A stretch of 64,000 nt of DNA, taken from Torreya grandis (taxonomy: Eukaryota > Streptophyta > Pinopsida > Cupressales > Taxaceae). Location: the NCBI GenBank assembly GCA_037957365.1, contig JARHVA010002424.1:124001-188000 (forward strand), in the 5' to 3' direction. Below, one piece after another: positions 38,801-51,822 of the stretch (position 1 is the stretch's first letter; the number at the start of each line of letters is the position of its first letter). The notes beneath the pieces were generated by a model. The model was given only the letters and a program-made list of their open reading frames with translations, made no database searches and had not been told where the DNA came from. The position numbers and the translations under genes are program-made.

Positions 38801-39060
38801 ACTAAGCCTTTCTCCAATAATATTATTACAACATCTAATATATATGCGTATTATTAATAATAAACAAAAAATGGCATGTATGAATCCATTTTTTCTTCCT
38901 ATTATGGATTGTGCAGCATTTCATATCCACCATATTGATGGACTTATCATGAATATTGAAACTAATGATACAACTATTAAATATCGACAAGATGCCATGG
39001 AGGATGAAAATTTCATTGAATAACTTAACATGAATCCATATCAAGTTGATGGATGGAATG
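35815..39060. other. AT-rich DNA without supported genes
   Basis: No domain recognised on either strand. Just before the GC LTR, a plus frame at 38870-39058 reads MACMNPFFLPIMDCAAFHIH and ends NMNPYQVDGWNV; it may be the tail of an unknown ORF interrupted by the LTR, but I cannot assign it. The 82-codon minus frame over the same bases is its shadow. Confidence 0.45.
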
Positions 39061-40140
39061 TGTAAACACTTAGTTTTGGCCACTTCATGCCTAAATTGGG
39101 ATTCAATTCAATTTTTGACAAATGACACATTTTAAGCCTAAAAATCATCTGAATTACCCCAATTCATCTACATAAGGGATTTAATTATCTAAAATCATGA
39201 CAAGGATAGCTTATTTGGCCTATTATCGTATATGCACCAATAACATAGTTCAGTTTTAACCCTAGTCAAATTATGACCTAGTAATTTGACACTTTTGGCT
39301 TATCAAGCTATTAACTCATAACATTTAAAATAATTTCCAAAATCCAAAAAGTACTACACAAGATTAATTACATTATAAATATTAATTAACTTGCTTAAAC
39401 AAAATTTCTAAATCAAATTAGTGAATTTTATTTACCAAAAAAAAAAATTAGCCAAATATTGAGTTAAAGGTCAAATGAGCTAATAAAGTGATTTATTATT
39501 TCCCAAATATTCCAAAAATTATGAGTCACACTTGAAAAATATTTAAAGTGAGTTGTCATGCCTCATAAATATCTAAAACTAAGGTGTCAAGATTTCATGA
39601 ATGCTTTGACCCAACCTAGGGTTAAACTAATTTAACCTAGGTTAATTTAAAATCAACCAAAGTTAAAATTTAACATAACCTCCTTAGGGTCAGAGTTAGT
39701 TCTTAAAGCCATAAATACAAGTTCCCATACTATATGCTAACAAGATTTTATGTGTAAGGTTATTCTATCAGACTACCTTCTTGAAGCCTTTGAGAGTAGT
39801 GTTATAATGCCCAATTTATACCAAGCTTCACACTAAGCCACAAGTGACTAGTGGAGAGATGCTACCACCATGGAAGAGCATTTTTAGAATACTCAAATCA
39901 TCATAGGCCAAGCATGAAAATCCTTATGCCAATAAGTAAGAATCAAATTAGACAAAAGAGGTAAGAAATTTGTATTATCTTTATCTTTATTTTATGTTCT
40001 TGTTTTTTATGTTATGTTTTACCTAGTTCTTAGGAAAGAATGCTTAGTCCTAATGTATTATTATGCTTGTTTTTCATCATTTGGACTAATAAGGGACTTA
40101 TCTACATTTTGTTTACTCTTCAAATACCTAAGGTAAATAA
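39061..40140 (+). repeat. LTR of element GC (5' LTR or remnant)
   Basis: Starts TGTAAACACTTAG, has a TATA-like CATAAATACAAG near 39710, and lies directly before a PBS-like sequence at 40141. Similar start to the E LTR (TGTAGACAC). The exact right end is not fixed: the final CA is not obvious, and no second LTR copy is seen. Confidence 0.55.
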
Positions 40141-40158
40141 TGGCACACCTGGTGGGAC
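40141..40158 (+). other. Primer-binding site of GC
   Basis: TGGCACACCTGGTGGGAC matches the PBS of E (TGGCATGCCTAGTGGGAC) at 14 of 18 positions and that of GD (58632) at 12 of 18. It starts with TGG, as required for pairing with the tRNA CCA end. The tRNA is not assigned. Confidence 0.6.
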
Positions 40159-42344
40159 CATGCATCTTAGATGCCTAAGGAGAATGATATGCTTAACTTA
40201 TTTTTACTAGAAAATGCATTTAATTATTCAAGTTTAGAGTTTTAGCCTTGAAATTAATGTCATTCTATTTTTTAAGTAATTGTTTACTTTGTCCTATGTA
40301 ATGACAATTTTGTTTGGTACTTAAAATCCACTTAGTCACACTTGTATTTTAGTTTTTGAAACTTTTTCAAGTGCAAACAAGGCAAAGGGGCCAAAATTTT
40401 GATCACACTTAAATTTAGTGTTATTAAAAGGAACATACATTTTAGTTAGAGCTCTTAAGAGATTTTTTCACTTTATGTTTTTTTTTTTGTTATTAGATAA
40501 ATTTCAAAGTTCATAGTTAGATTTCTTTATTTGCGTCAAATTAAAAAATATATTTCATGTATACTCTCCCCCCATCCCCATTAGGGAATCAGGTGACCAA
40601 AAGTGCTTAGTTTATTACCTTGTTTATTCAGTCTTGTTGTGAATAATGTCATATATGCTCTTCCCAAGATTTGAATGACTTGGGTGACCCAGAAATAACC
40701 TCTAATGTCTTTCCATTTTATTTTCTTGCATTTAACTTGTGAGCAGGAGCCTGTTTCTTCTTCACAAGTTATCTAGGGATGTATTGACCTAGGGGTTCAT
40801 CTCCCAACATCATACCAACCCCACTCCATAGTGAGGTATATAAATTTGTCATGTGATATTGAGATTTCCAAGGGGTTGAGTGGATAACTTCTTTGATCTT
40901 AGATAAAACTTAGGTCAAGTCTTGCTAAACATCAAACTCTACTAATTAGTATATAGTTAGAGTCATTATGCAAAGGAATGAAACCCTTATATGGTAAGTT
41001 AGCTAGTATGAACCCAATTTCCATTATTGTTCCCTTGTGTTATCCACACTTGGGACCATTTAATGTGTTTGAGATTTATATATTTTTAGTCAACCCCACT
41101 TACTGTAGAATTTCTTTCAAAATGATGAGTACTCCTCACTCTAATTTCATGCCATGTATCAATGCTTGAGATACATATGGGGAATAAAAACTCTACCTAT
41201 ACTTGTACTTTAATTTTTGGATTAATACTTAATTTATCACAAGGATTGATATATCGGTGGAAAATTTAGAAGAACTTATGCGCACTTGTGCCAATTTTAG
41301 ATATAAGACATGCCACTAGTGCTACTTTTATTTTCTTTGATTTTACATGTGTTTTTTTAGAATAAAATTATTTATTTGTAATATCACATCAAAATAAGTC
41401 TAAAACATCATGTTGTTTTCAAAACCCTTTAGTCTAAAATATGTTACTTTGTCTATTTTGTGTCACACTTTTTGCCTTAGAAATTTATTCCAAAACCATT
41501 TGTGTGTCACTTATTTAAATGGGGTGTCATTACACTACCCATTTCATCTAAAACATTTTCCTTAGATTTTTTATTTCAAAACCATTGTCATGACATTTAT
41601 TTGAAGGAGCATTGTTATGCTATCTAAATCATTCCAATCTCTTATCACTTTTGAAACCAAGTTCCAAACCATTGTTACACATCTCTTATTTTAGACATGT
41701 GGTTATATTTTTCATTTTGGTCTATCTATTTTACCTTAGAACATTTGGATCTTTTCATATTAAATCTAAAAAATAACCTTTCAAAGTGAAAATCCCAAAC
41801 TAATTAGGTTTATGCCAAAGCCTTGTCTAATTAAAGTTTAGGTTGGTTACCTTTTATGTTTGATCTAAAAGTCCCCTTGCATTGACCTATCTACTATTGT
41901 TTGTTTTGTACCTTATTTGAGAGTCATTTGAGCCAAGTTATTTCCATGTACTTTATTTTAAGTTTGTTATGTTGAATTTTAAATGTCTTAGTTCCATTAT
42001 TCTAATAGTCTCTTGTGAATCAAATATAAAGTCTTAGTGAGCCAATTACCAATTGTCATTCAAGCTAATTTCATTAGTTTAGTTTTTTTTCAATTTCTTG
42101 TTTGAGTTCTTTGTTTCTGATCCTATCCTCATTTTTCATGCTAAAAATTATAACCACCTTTGTGAAAATTAGTATCATTTATTACACCATTTTCAAGTTT
42201 GTTTTTCTCTACCTTTACCTGGTCTAGTTGTTTTACCATTTATGCCTCTTTATAAAAAACTAAAGGTTGTTTGTCTTTAGATCTTAGTTGTTTATTACTT
42301 TTAGACCCTTTATTTTTCATGAGACCTATTTATAAATCTAAACA
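40159..42344 (+). other. GC leader region, non-coding
   Basis: T-rich, no coding frame with family features. The open frame at 40978-41169 is not supported. Long leaders before gag are common in Tat-like elements. Confidence 0.45.
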
Positions 42345-42860
42345 TGACTCTTTACACATGTAGTGAGACCATGTATAATGTGGACTATGATAACTTTGTA
42401 ACCAATGATCATTTTATTCAAGAGTCTTATGATGGCGTAGCTTATGAGATATATCCCTATCCATATTATAACATTACATACATTTAATAAAGACATGACC
42501 TATTAATTAATTTTTAACTAAGTTATAAGTCATGCATTGTTATGGGATAGTTGTATGTTATTTTGGTTACATGATTAAAAATTTATGATTTAGTTGTATT
42601 GTATATTATTTATATTATGATCTTGTTGATTTTTTATTACAGTAGTGTTTTATGATATATATTATGATGTTATGGGTTAACTATCTTCTTATCATGAGTT
42701 AGATGTAGGAGAGTTTCATCCCTCAAAGCATGATGGAGAGAGATCATCACCAAAGAGTATGGCATAGATGGAGGTGTTGGGGGATGATAGAGGGATGGCT
42801 AGAACACATGCACACACCACATTAGATAGTACTCATTATATGAATTATTGAATTTTTAGT
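42345..42860 (+). pseudogene. Possible gag N-terminus of GC
   Basis: An ATG at 42345 opens YNVDYDNFVTNDHFIQESYD and EIYPYPYYN (rich in Tyr and Pro). After an AT-rich interruption the text resumes: ELDVGEFHPSKHDGERSSPK, MA-MEVLGDDRGMARTHAHT. The composition suits the disordered N-terminus of a plant gypsy gag, and the position downstream of a PBS supports it. No gag core follows before the repeats at 43.1 kb, so the element seems truncated or interrupted. Moderately weak call. Confidence 0.4.
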
Positions 42861-43129
42861 GTTAGAACATTTTGATGTTATTTGTATTTAGATAATTGAT
42901 TAGGTGTGTGTTAGTTTAGTTTAATACTTGTAGGTGGAATTAATATTGTGTGATTACATTATGGATATTATACATAGATTTATTGTATAATGTGGTAGTA
43001 TAATTATGTTATGTTATTGAATTCATTATTGTTAATGCTTAAGATAAAGTAAATGTTGAGATTTTGTGTCCCAAAAATATCATTACATCTAAAACCCTAA
43101 GGGATACACCCTTTTTTAGGGAAAACATT

Positions 43130-44570
43130 TAATTCTCCAAAAATCCATTTTTTCCTTTACCCATCTGATAGAATCTGGGACTCTAGATGAAATTTGCACC
43201 AGTGCAAATTACTTCATGGGTTATGGGTCCAATGAGGCACCCAACCCTACAATCCACATAATCTAAAACTCACCATACACTTTGCATGTTCTTTAATGTG
43301 AAAAATACATGGTGGGATGCTTATCCCACCAGGAAGTCATTCGATGGAATCCATAAGTTGATACACACATTGCACATTTCACAATGTGCAAAGTACATGA
43401 TAGGATCTGGATCCCACCAACCAAAAAGTCTACCCATGGAGGGTGGCCCTGATTCAAGTAGGTCCAACTTCTATTGGTTTACCCAAGACCTTTCTCATGA
43501 GAAATAGATTTTGAAGTGTAAATTACACATTTTTATACAAATGTGTAAAGAGCACACTAAGCTCCACTCCCCACTAAACCATTTAACCTATAATGTAGAA
43601 TAGACCTATTCCAAGTAGGTCCAACCTCTGCTAAACCTATCGACACCTTTCCATGAGAATCAGAGATTAAAGTGCACATTGTATATTTTTCACAATGTGC
43701 ATGATGAACCCTACCTCAAGCCAATCCATTTCCATTCATGGAGAATGGACCTAATTTAAGTAGGTCTAAAATATGCTACCAACCACCATTACTCACATTT
43801 AATGCAAGTTTTTCTATATAAATTTAGGTTGTTTTGCTAAAGATTATCATTTGATTATCTCTTTTAATCTTGTTTTAGAGCTCCAGTCTATCATCCTCAC
43901 CATTTTCAAGGCCACTATCAAACATATGCCTAGCCATGTTAGCTACACCTAGCCATGTCACTTACATCTACCAAATGGTACTCCTCTTATATTTTATCCC
44001 TTTTGTCTCCATCTTTAAAAGATTTTTCCCTTGCATAATTTTCTTTCCATTTTAATTTTTTCTTTTAAGTCTAGTTTTCTAGTAGTTGGTTGGTTATTTT
44101 CACATAATTTGTGTGTCTGGTTTAGCATTTAGTTCTTTAAGGCCTAAATAGTACATCTAGGGCATACTACAGTTTCAAGATAAAATCTTCCAAAAATCTC
44201 CAGCTATTCTTCATCTAGGGATTTCACATTCAAAATCAAGCCCTTTTCATTCCTAAGGCATAATCCTTCCATTCAAAATAAGAATATTACCCCCAATATT
44301 CATTTCCTCTTAGTGTCCCTATAGATACTGGGCGTGTTCCAAACACCCTTAACCTTCATAGATTTCCATTGCACTATGAATAGTGGATGTGCCTCAAGCA
44401 CCTCCCACTTTTGCTAGGAAGCCAACATATTTGAAGCACCATGGAAAGTGGACCTACCTCAATTATGTCCCACCTCTACTAGAGATTCTTTAGTCATATT
44501 CACTACAGACATTAGATGTGCTATGAACACCTCCAAGTTTTGCTGAAAGGAACAAGTGATCCATACACCT
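43130..44570. repeat. Degenerate repeats: AAGTAGGTCCAACCTCTGCT and CACAATGTGCA motifs
   Basis: Units of roughly 100-150 bp recur with GGACCTANNTCAAGTAGGTC-type words at about 43447, 43601, 43750, 44390, 44447 and 44515, and with the palindromic TGCACATTTCACAATGTGCA (43372-43391) and related words at 43205, 43550 and 43675. A TATA-like TATATAAATTTAGG lies at 43815. Possibly the U3 of an LTR that belongs to UORF. Confidence 0.5.
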
Positions 44571-44699
44571 ATAGTTTCTACCAACTTCCATAGTTGGTTA
44601 TTCAAAGGATTTTTCTATAATCTCCATGTTTCACAAAGATATAAAGTTCAAATAAAAGGGAGATAAATCAATTTTTTGTTTAGAATGTAACCTCATAGA

Positions 44700-47629
44700 A
44701 ATCAATGATATAGATTTAGTCATACTGACTTGGGAGACTTCCAATATAGAATAGGGGCAGAATTTAAAAATGACTAGATACAGAGTATTTATGACTTTGG
44801 ACTTCCAAAAGTTTTAGATTTTTCCCTAAAAATTCAAAGTCTTGAATTGATCCTGATGATGGCCCAATACTATGACCCCAATAGGAGGCAAGTGTATAAT
44901 GATAAGGGAGAAAATATTCTAGATCTAGACTCTGATTACATCAACATAGTATTTACCATTCCTAAGTTCAAAATTTATCTAGATATAACTCCCAAAATGC
45001 TTTCACAGTTCTATGAGGATAATAAATATGGATGACAAAATATTATCAACAAATAATGGCTCAATACCCCTAAGCACTCCACCAAATTGCCCAAGATAAT
45101 GTATATGTTTGATTTTATAGAGGTAGGAGATGTTATAAGAGTAATTGACAGTCCTAATGCCTAGTGTTATGAAAAGTGGATGTACTAGTATATCTAGACC
45201 ATTTGAGAGAATAAAAAAATATATACATTGGGAATAATTAATTAGTGATTCTCTCTAATAATTATTCAAGGTTAAAACCTCAAAAATAATTTACATGACC
45301 TCATACATTGTTTATGTTTTCACTAAGGGGATATTATTCCTAGGCCTCAATGTCATTCTTGATGAAATAATAAAAGTGTAAAACTACTACCCTGACCTCA
45401 CCCTTTATGATAGTAAGCAATAGTTTAGAAAAGTTAATGATTATTTCATCTACAACACCATCACCATGTTCAATCTATAAATTAAGAGGGAGAGGTTCTT
45501 AAGGGAGGCAAAAGAGGACATAACTAAATGGGGATCATTATTTATACAATTCTCCACGTATTCCTCCATTAGGGTAGTAGGCTTTAATGGTTGTCCCTTC
45601 ACCCTCCCCCAGTATGAAAGTGATAAATGGGCATTATTGGAGTTGGTGCAAAAACTAGCAAAAACACATAAGCTTCTCTCAGATAGACACAAAGTAGAGA
45701 TTCATTTCCCTATTTCTATTGGTTTTTATAAATGCCAAACTCTTTTGAAGGTGATAGGTGTAGAGGCAAAGATGAACCAAGTAACATTAAGGACCCTAGA
45801 GTCTAAGCCATATTTTGACCCATATATCAAAATCACTCATGCATTAGAGTTATCTTCATATGAACATGTACCATATTATGAATATTATTGGGAATATTTT
45901 GATGATGAAGATATGGTTAGAATGAGGGAATACTCAATAATATCCCTATAGAAAATAAAGGATTGTGATCTAGAACCATTCCTTGATTATATGGAAGATG
46001 ATGTTTCTAAAGTGTATCCATTATACATTTCCTATATCATTTTGAAACCCCTACCATCAGTCAAGTGGTCAGTTCTCAAGTCATTTCTCTATTTGATAGA
46101 ATAGCCCATGTCATCAATAGAACTATTAATTGGATAAAGAGTAAAAGGGTGTAAATTATAATAGAAACACTAAGAGTTAAAGAAAATATCTTGATATTAA
46201 AAGTATAAGGTGTAACACCAATAGTAGAGGGCCTTAGTGAATCATCAATGGGACCTAAGTAGAAAAAGAAGAATAAAACAAAGACTAAGGCTAAAAAAGA
46301 AGAGTCAAACAAAGAAGGATAAGCTGCACATGAACCCATAGATATTTTATTAGAAGAGACAACACCAACAAAATAAGGATCTCCTACTTTAGATCCTATA
46401 ACACCAACTCCTATTTCTATTATCCCCCCTTCTACTTCTATATTATAGGAAGCTTCAACACTTCCACTAGTTGCCTCTTCTTCCTGAGCACCTCAAGTTT
46501 CCATTACATCACAAATATTAGCTCCTCTCCATCCACTCATTCCCACTTTATCCACCTCTACACCACCTCAATAATCCAAGTGCAAACAACACAAATAGTT
46601 CTAAGTATCACTTAGGGTCCCCTTATAGTGGGAATCCACGTTTCTACATCACTTTCCCTTCTTCCCACTTCTTCTTCCCCATTCGATCCACTTCCATTTT
46701 TTATTCCATTCATAATTCCTTTTACTTCATCATGATTAATCCCCAACACCACTCAATAATACATTCCCTTAGATTCAATCATTTTGAACACCATATTTTA
46801 GGCCACTTTAACCTTTGGAGTGAGTATTGTTCACTCTTAAACTCAACCCACCATTTTCACCTCACCAACCCTGAGTGGCCCCACACACCTAGTTGATAAA
46901 TTTAGTTCCTTGACTTCCACCCTTCCACCTATTCCTAAATTCATGATCCCCACTTTTATTTCTCCCACTTCCCCCATTTCCACTAATTCATCCATACCAT
47001 CAATTGAGCTTGGAGAAACTCAAACACTTGGTGAAGTAATGGGTTTACAAGCTATTGGTAAGGATAAAACTTTGTAAACACATCCTATGTAGTTAATAGT
47101 TCCATCTTTCAAAGAGCCCCCCTTAGACATAATATGAGTTAGTGTAGCTACATAAACTATAGGTTATTTTCTAACTATTTTAGATGAATAAAAATTTGCA
47201 CCTAATTGGTTATCCTAATCAGTGGGCAAAAGAGGAAAATCATGATTGATCCTAGCACTTTGGACTTTAGTATGACTAAAGTCAAGAAGAAATCAAAACC
47301 TACTCCTATTACCCTTTCAATAACATTCACTGATGACAAGGCAGAGAGATATGTTGAGGTTATTGTTCCCCCACCAGACAAATCAAAGGAAGATCTTATG
47401 GTGATAGATTATTAGGTCTCTCATATACACCTTGGTAGGCAGACAAGAGAAGGGCTCAAGCAAAAGGTGTAGTTGGGCATCAATTTTCTCTTCCAAAAAA
47501 TTGACCATGATAAAACTACCAAGGATTAAATTAAAAGGAAGGTTGATTAGTTGAATAAAGCACTTAACCAATTCATAAAGCTTGGTGAAACATCATAACA
47601 ACCATAGACAGTGCAACCAATGAGTCTAG
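44700..47629 (+). pseudogene. UORF part 1: long ORF of unknown family, TE-borne
   Basis: A coherent coding text on the plus strand: YYDPNRRQVYNDKGENILDL, DSDYINIVFTIPKF, WGSLFIQFSTYSSIRVVGF, ALLELVQKLAKTHKLLSDRH, EIHFPISIGFYK, RTLESKPYFDPYIKITHAL, YEHVPYYEYYWEYFDDEDMV. A low-complexity Pro/Ser/Thr-rich part follows (46370-47000), then PSTLDFSMTKVKKKSKP and a charged C-terminal region with LNKALNQFIKLG. Stops and shifts are frequent. I recognise no domain, catalytic motif or zinc finger. Its setting among retrotransposons suggests an element-encoded extra protein. The frame is cut by E at 47629 and resumes at 56548. Confidence 0.55.
47625..47629. repeat. Target-site duplication of E, left copy (TCTAG)
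   Basis: TCTAG directly left of the E end TGTTTCTAC; repeated at 56543-56547 after GTGTCTACA. Confidence 0.93.
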
Positions 47630-49046
47630 TGTTTCTACTCATTTTCGCTTTTACATTCAGAAGAAATGAGAAACTAAAGGTAATGGTCAGGGGTTTGTAC
47701 GTACCCGTATTAAGCTACGCACCGTATCTAGATGATTGAAGGAGCTCCTCTTTGGCTGTGGAGGATGACACCTATAGATAAGAAAGACTTAAACAAAGAA
47801 AATGTTAGATGATATATGGTGGACTGCCAAGCAAAGCTTAGTCCCAGAAGTGCAAAGACTTCCTTGAGGGATGACAGTCCACTTATTTGACAAAAGAGTG
47901 TTGCTAGAAAGAGAAATAATGAAAGGCTAAAGAAGAGAAATAGATAATGTGTACCTGATTCCTGCAATCTTCCTCTCACAATTGCCGATGTCAGTTAGTC
48001 TGCCATCATTGGTTGGTCAATGTTGCCAATGTTGGTTAGGTTGCTGACATCAGTAGGGGTAATGGTCCTTGGATAGGACTCAGGGTTATGTCCATGGTTG
48101 ATAGAGGGATTCTATGGGTTTAAAAGGTCTGTGCAGGGTTGTAGGGAGATGAATAAGGCCCACAGAAGGACAAAGGTAGAGGCTAGGTTGTCAAAAAGGG
48201 TAAGGGTAAGAGGATGGCTTTTCAGCCTCTCCAGGGGGACAGTCAAGTTTGGTTGAAGGTCGGGTCTAGTCTGGTTGATAGTATTTAGAAATAGTAAATA
48301 GAAACTAATTACTAATGCTTTCTAAATTACTAAAATGAAAGGACATAAGAATACTTAGCTCTTGCTTGTTGAAGAACCAGAGGTGTTGAAGGCTTGTCCC
48401 TGTGTGGCTGTCATTGAGTCCTCATGTAATGTTTCCAACCTAATGTTTGGAATGATTTATGTAGAGTCTCTATATCCTAAAGAGCGTTAGTTGAAGTCTG
48501 ATGATTGGTTTTAGAGAGTATCTGTCGATGTCCAAGTCCAAATAGAAGAGAGTCCTAGATAAGAGTCCTAGAGTGATTCCAGCATCTAAGAGCCAGAGAG
48601 AGAGAGAGTCTAAGAGGAAGTCGATTCAAGTGTCCAAGAGCTCGTAACTCGACATGAGAAGTTAGTTTATGTAACTGACATTAGCAGTTCCACTGGTGTC
48701 AGTCAATAATTGACCAATGTCAGTGGGTGTAGAATGGGTAAAAGGGGCTATTTTTATCCCTTCACTCGTTCTTCATCTGCCAAGTGTAGTTATCATTGGT
48801 GAACGGTCAAATGGTGGGGTTATTAAGCATGAGGGTTAGTTAGGAGGTTAGGAAGGAGTGAGAATAGGTCTTAGATGAGTCATAGGGTGAGAAATGGTCT
48901 AAGGGCAAGATGTCCAAGGTGAGGTGTCCACGGTGAGGTGTCTAGGATGATGTCATTAATTTAAAATAAGTAATTTATTTTAAATTAATAAGGTGTGTGA
49001 GGGTTTAGAATGGGACCAAGGGGTAGACACAATTTAGGTGTCTACA
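47630..49046 (-). repeat. E 3' LTR, full length (1417 bp)
   Basis: In sense it starts TGTAGACACC and ends GTAGAAACA. U3 (49046 to about 48241) aligns with 55749-56542 at roughly nine in ten positions by eye, with differences mostly transitions. The last 100 bp (U5) align in OPPOSITE orientation with 55628-55727. A TATA-like GATAAAAATAGCC lies near 48755-48768. It contains GACATCGGT-type repeats at 47985-48052 and 48665-48725. Confidence 0.92.
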
Positions 49047-49060
49047 TTTTCCCCCTTTTA
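49047..49060 (-). other. E polypurine tract
   Basis: In sense TAAAAGGGGGAAAA, directly before the LTR start TGTAGACACC. This fixes the minus orientation of E. Confidence 0.92.
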
Positions 49061-51099
49061 TCTTGTTGGTTGTTCTTGATGAACTGTAAGACAAAAATAG
49101 GATTTAGTTTCCCCAAGTATGGATGAGGTATTCCTCCTCAAAGCGGGAGTTGAGGGAAGGTAACCTGATGTCGGGTGCCAATTTGATAGGCAGTGGATGA
49201 ATATGATGAAGTTAGAGTCTGAACATTGCAATAGTTGAGATTGCGCATATACCACTTCACATGATAGATAGATCAAATTATTGCGGTCAAAGGTCAAGGA
49301 GTGCTAAAATTGAAGTAACCAGTCCCCAGCATTTCATCGTAGCTGATTGGGTTAAACGATCAAAGCTATAGCTCTAATGGTCATTGTGTTCCAAGTATCC
49401 TAGGCTTAGGAAGTGCTCCTAGAAAACATGAAAATGTCACAAGTAGTGGGGATCAACTTGGGTGTGATTTGATACTTATGAGGGTCATAATGTGAGGTGT
49501 GCATAATTTTGCTAACTATTCGTGAGGTAGCATATATGCAATCAAAACAACCAAGGCAAAGTTGTCTCGAAAGTGGTCATTGTCTGAGGAGATAGTCACA
49601 ATCTCCAAAGTGGTTGGTCAAGTCAAGTTGAGATATAAGTGATCTCAAGTATAGTGTGTGTTGTGGATGGGGAGATGTATGTGATCTCCAATGTGCCCCA
49701 TGAGAAGTCTAGGTAACTCATTCAGTGTCAAGTCTGGTTGTTTGGTCATGATTTTGGACTAGGTTTAGTCATGGTTAAAGGTTATATGGTTGGTCCATCA
49801 GGTTGATGAACAAATGAATGTGGCTGAGTTAACCCTAAAAGACATCATGTCATCTAAGTGCTGCCTACATAGCCCCTATTTTAAGGGCCTCAGGCCAATG
49901 TAGTTCTCCCAAAAGGGAGGAAGGGTTAAAGATGTTGATAGTTTGTTTGGTCATGTTAATGTTGTCAGCATTTCCCATGTGTGTGATGGTACATGCTTGA
50001 AATGATGAAGGGTATGATGATGTTACATCATTTTCTATATTATGTGATGGTGTATTTTATAACATTGGTTATATGGTTTTTCATTCTTAGCAATTTTCCA
50101 TATTGGTGATGGTGTATGCTAAAAATGAAATGAGTATATTTATGCTTCAGCAAGTTTCTATATTAGTGATGGTATATGCTTGACATAAATTGTGTATGGT
50201 TGATAGTTTCCATGTGTATTATTTTCCATAGAAACTAGTGTAAATGGACTATGATAATGTTAGTAGTCTGAAAAAGGTTTGGTTTGGTTTGGTCTGGTTT
50301 GGTCTGGTTAGATAATGATTTGGTTGTATGTGACAAAGATGTAAGAAGTGAAAGGTGTGTTTCTCTTTCATTGACAAGAACTATAATGATGGAATAGATA
50401 AGGTTTTTGTAAATAAAAGCCATATTCATGCATTACGTCGTTGACCATTGGTTTATGTTAGAGAAGTTGTTGAATCACTTGACATTAAGTGAGCTCAAAA
50501 TCCCTTGAGTGTGTTGGGGTAATAGGTATGTTTAGGTGATTTGAGAGGGTAGGGTAGCCCTTTTTGGTAGGAATAACCTTGCCCCTTTTATAGGTGACCC
50601 TGAGAATGACTATAGACAAGTCCATGACTTAATAGTTTGTAGACTGATCAATGCGGAAAGTCTACTTGAGGATGTTGTTTTGTTTTATGGTCATGTTGTG
50701 CTGTGTATGTAGCAAAATTTAGGCATAGTCATCCTTCGAGGGAGTGATATATATTGTGCTTTATATGTTTGGAAGTCTTGATAGCTATCCTTCAAGGGAA
50801 CAGTCTATTAATTTTAGCAATGATGCAGCTATCCTTCGAGGGAGCAGTCTACACTTATAGTTTATGACCTTTTGGTAGGCATCCCAATTGTATGTTTTTA
50901 TTTTTGACTAAATTTTTTGGTCATGGACTGGACTATAGAGGTTTAAGGGTTCCCTTTTCTTATTACAAAGCATTCATGTTTGATAAAAGGGTTAACTAAT
51001 GTTGGGAAAAAGGGTTGAAAGGAATAGGAATGATGATGATGGGGGTTGCTCAAGGGATGAGCTCAAGTTAAACGTCAAGTGAATGATTACTTGACTAAT
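49061..51099 (-). repeat. E 3' spacer with CCCTCGAAGGA motifs
   Basis: About 2 kb of non-coding DNA. In sense, the motif CTCCCTCGAAGGATAGCT or a variant occurs three times (about 50838, 50792, 50738), followed by GCATTGATCAGTCTAC (50641-50656). The same order is found downstream of T1 integrase. No antisense PMD ORF is seen here, unlike T1. Short open frames (49058-49297, 50235-50429) are not supported. Confidence 0.75.
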
Positions 51100-51720
51100 A
51101 GTAGAATGGTCATAGATGTAAGGAATTAAAGGGCTTAGGTTTTGGTTGGCCTTCGAGAGAAGACAAATGATAAGTCCCTGATCCATGCTTGTGTAAGGTC
51201 TAAGTCAATTAGGAGCAAACTTGACCCATTTACTTCTTTCCAGATTGGTCACATGTTGGTCTTCTGTAGGGACAAGATCTCTGATTTTGAAATCTCACTC
51301 TTTTAGATTATTATTGTGGGCATGGTTTGGTCGATGTTGGATGTGAAGTTAGTTAGTAGGTTGTTGGAATTTTGTACAATACCAAACATAGTTGTTGCAG
51401 TCTTGGTTAAGAGTGGGCCAATAATAGCCCAAGTGGCAGATGCGCTTGGCAATTGAGTTACTACTAAAATGTTCCCCACAAATCCCATCATGGACTTGTT
51501 TGATGACATGGGAAGTCTTAGTGATTGTTAGGCATTGGATAAGGAGGCTGTCTAGACCTCATTTGTAGAGAAGTCCCCCTAGCATGGTGTAGTGAGCAGT
51601 GTTCTTGATAAAATCTTGTCGTCTATTGCTAGAGAGTTTGGGAGGGATGATAGAATATGTCAAGTAGTCAACAAGTCATTTCTACCAAACGTCATGTGGA
51701 CTAGAGCGGTTAGGAGGAGT
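51100..51720 (-). pseudogene. E integrase remnant: zinc region joined to GPY/F end, core deleted
   Basis: Minus strand, same frame as gag: VDYLTYSIIPPKLSSN, then the H2C2-type zinc region HDGICGEHFSSNSIAKRI with HLGYYWPTLNQDC and CTKF (first His and first Cys kept, later Cys partly changed). About 100 bp later comes the start of the C-terminal module, DQHVTNLERSKWVKFAPN, then LRPY and, after a 1-nt shift, KHGSGTYHLSSLEGQPK ending NSLHL. T1 has the same text (HVTNME-SKRGKFSPNWLGPY) but about 250 codons further on. The DDE core is thus deleted here without breaking the frame. Confidence 0.82.
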
Positions 51721-51822
51721 TTCCCCTAGAGATGATGGTTAAGACATGTCCAAGATAAAAATCTTGGGTTGTGTTAGTTGAGAAGTCTTGATGAATAATG
51801 GATATGTCAAAGGTGTAGAAGT

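Noticed and set aside
38835..39083. 82-codon minus-strand frame
   Set aside because: Runs across the start of the GC LTR and is opposite a more protein-like plus frame; no motif.
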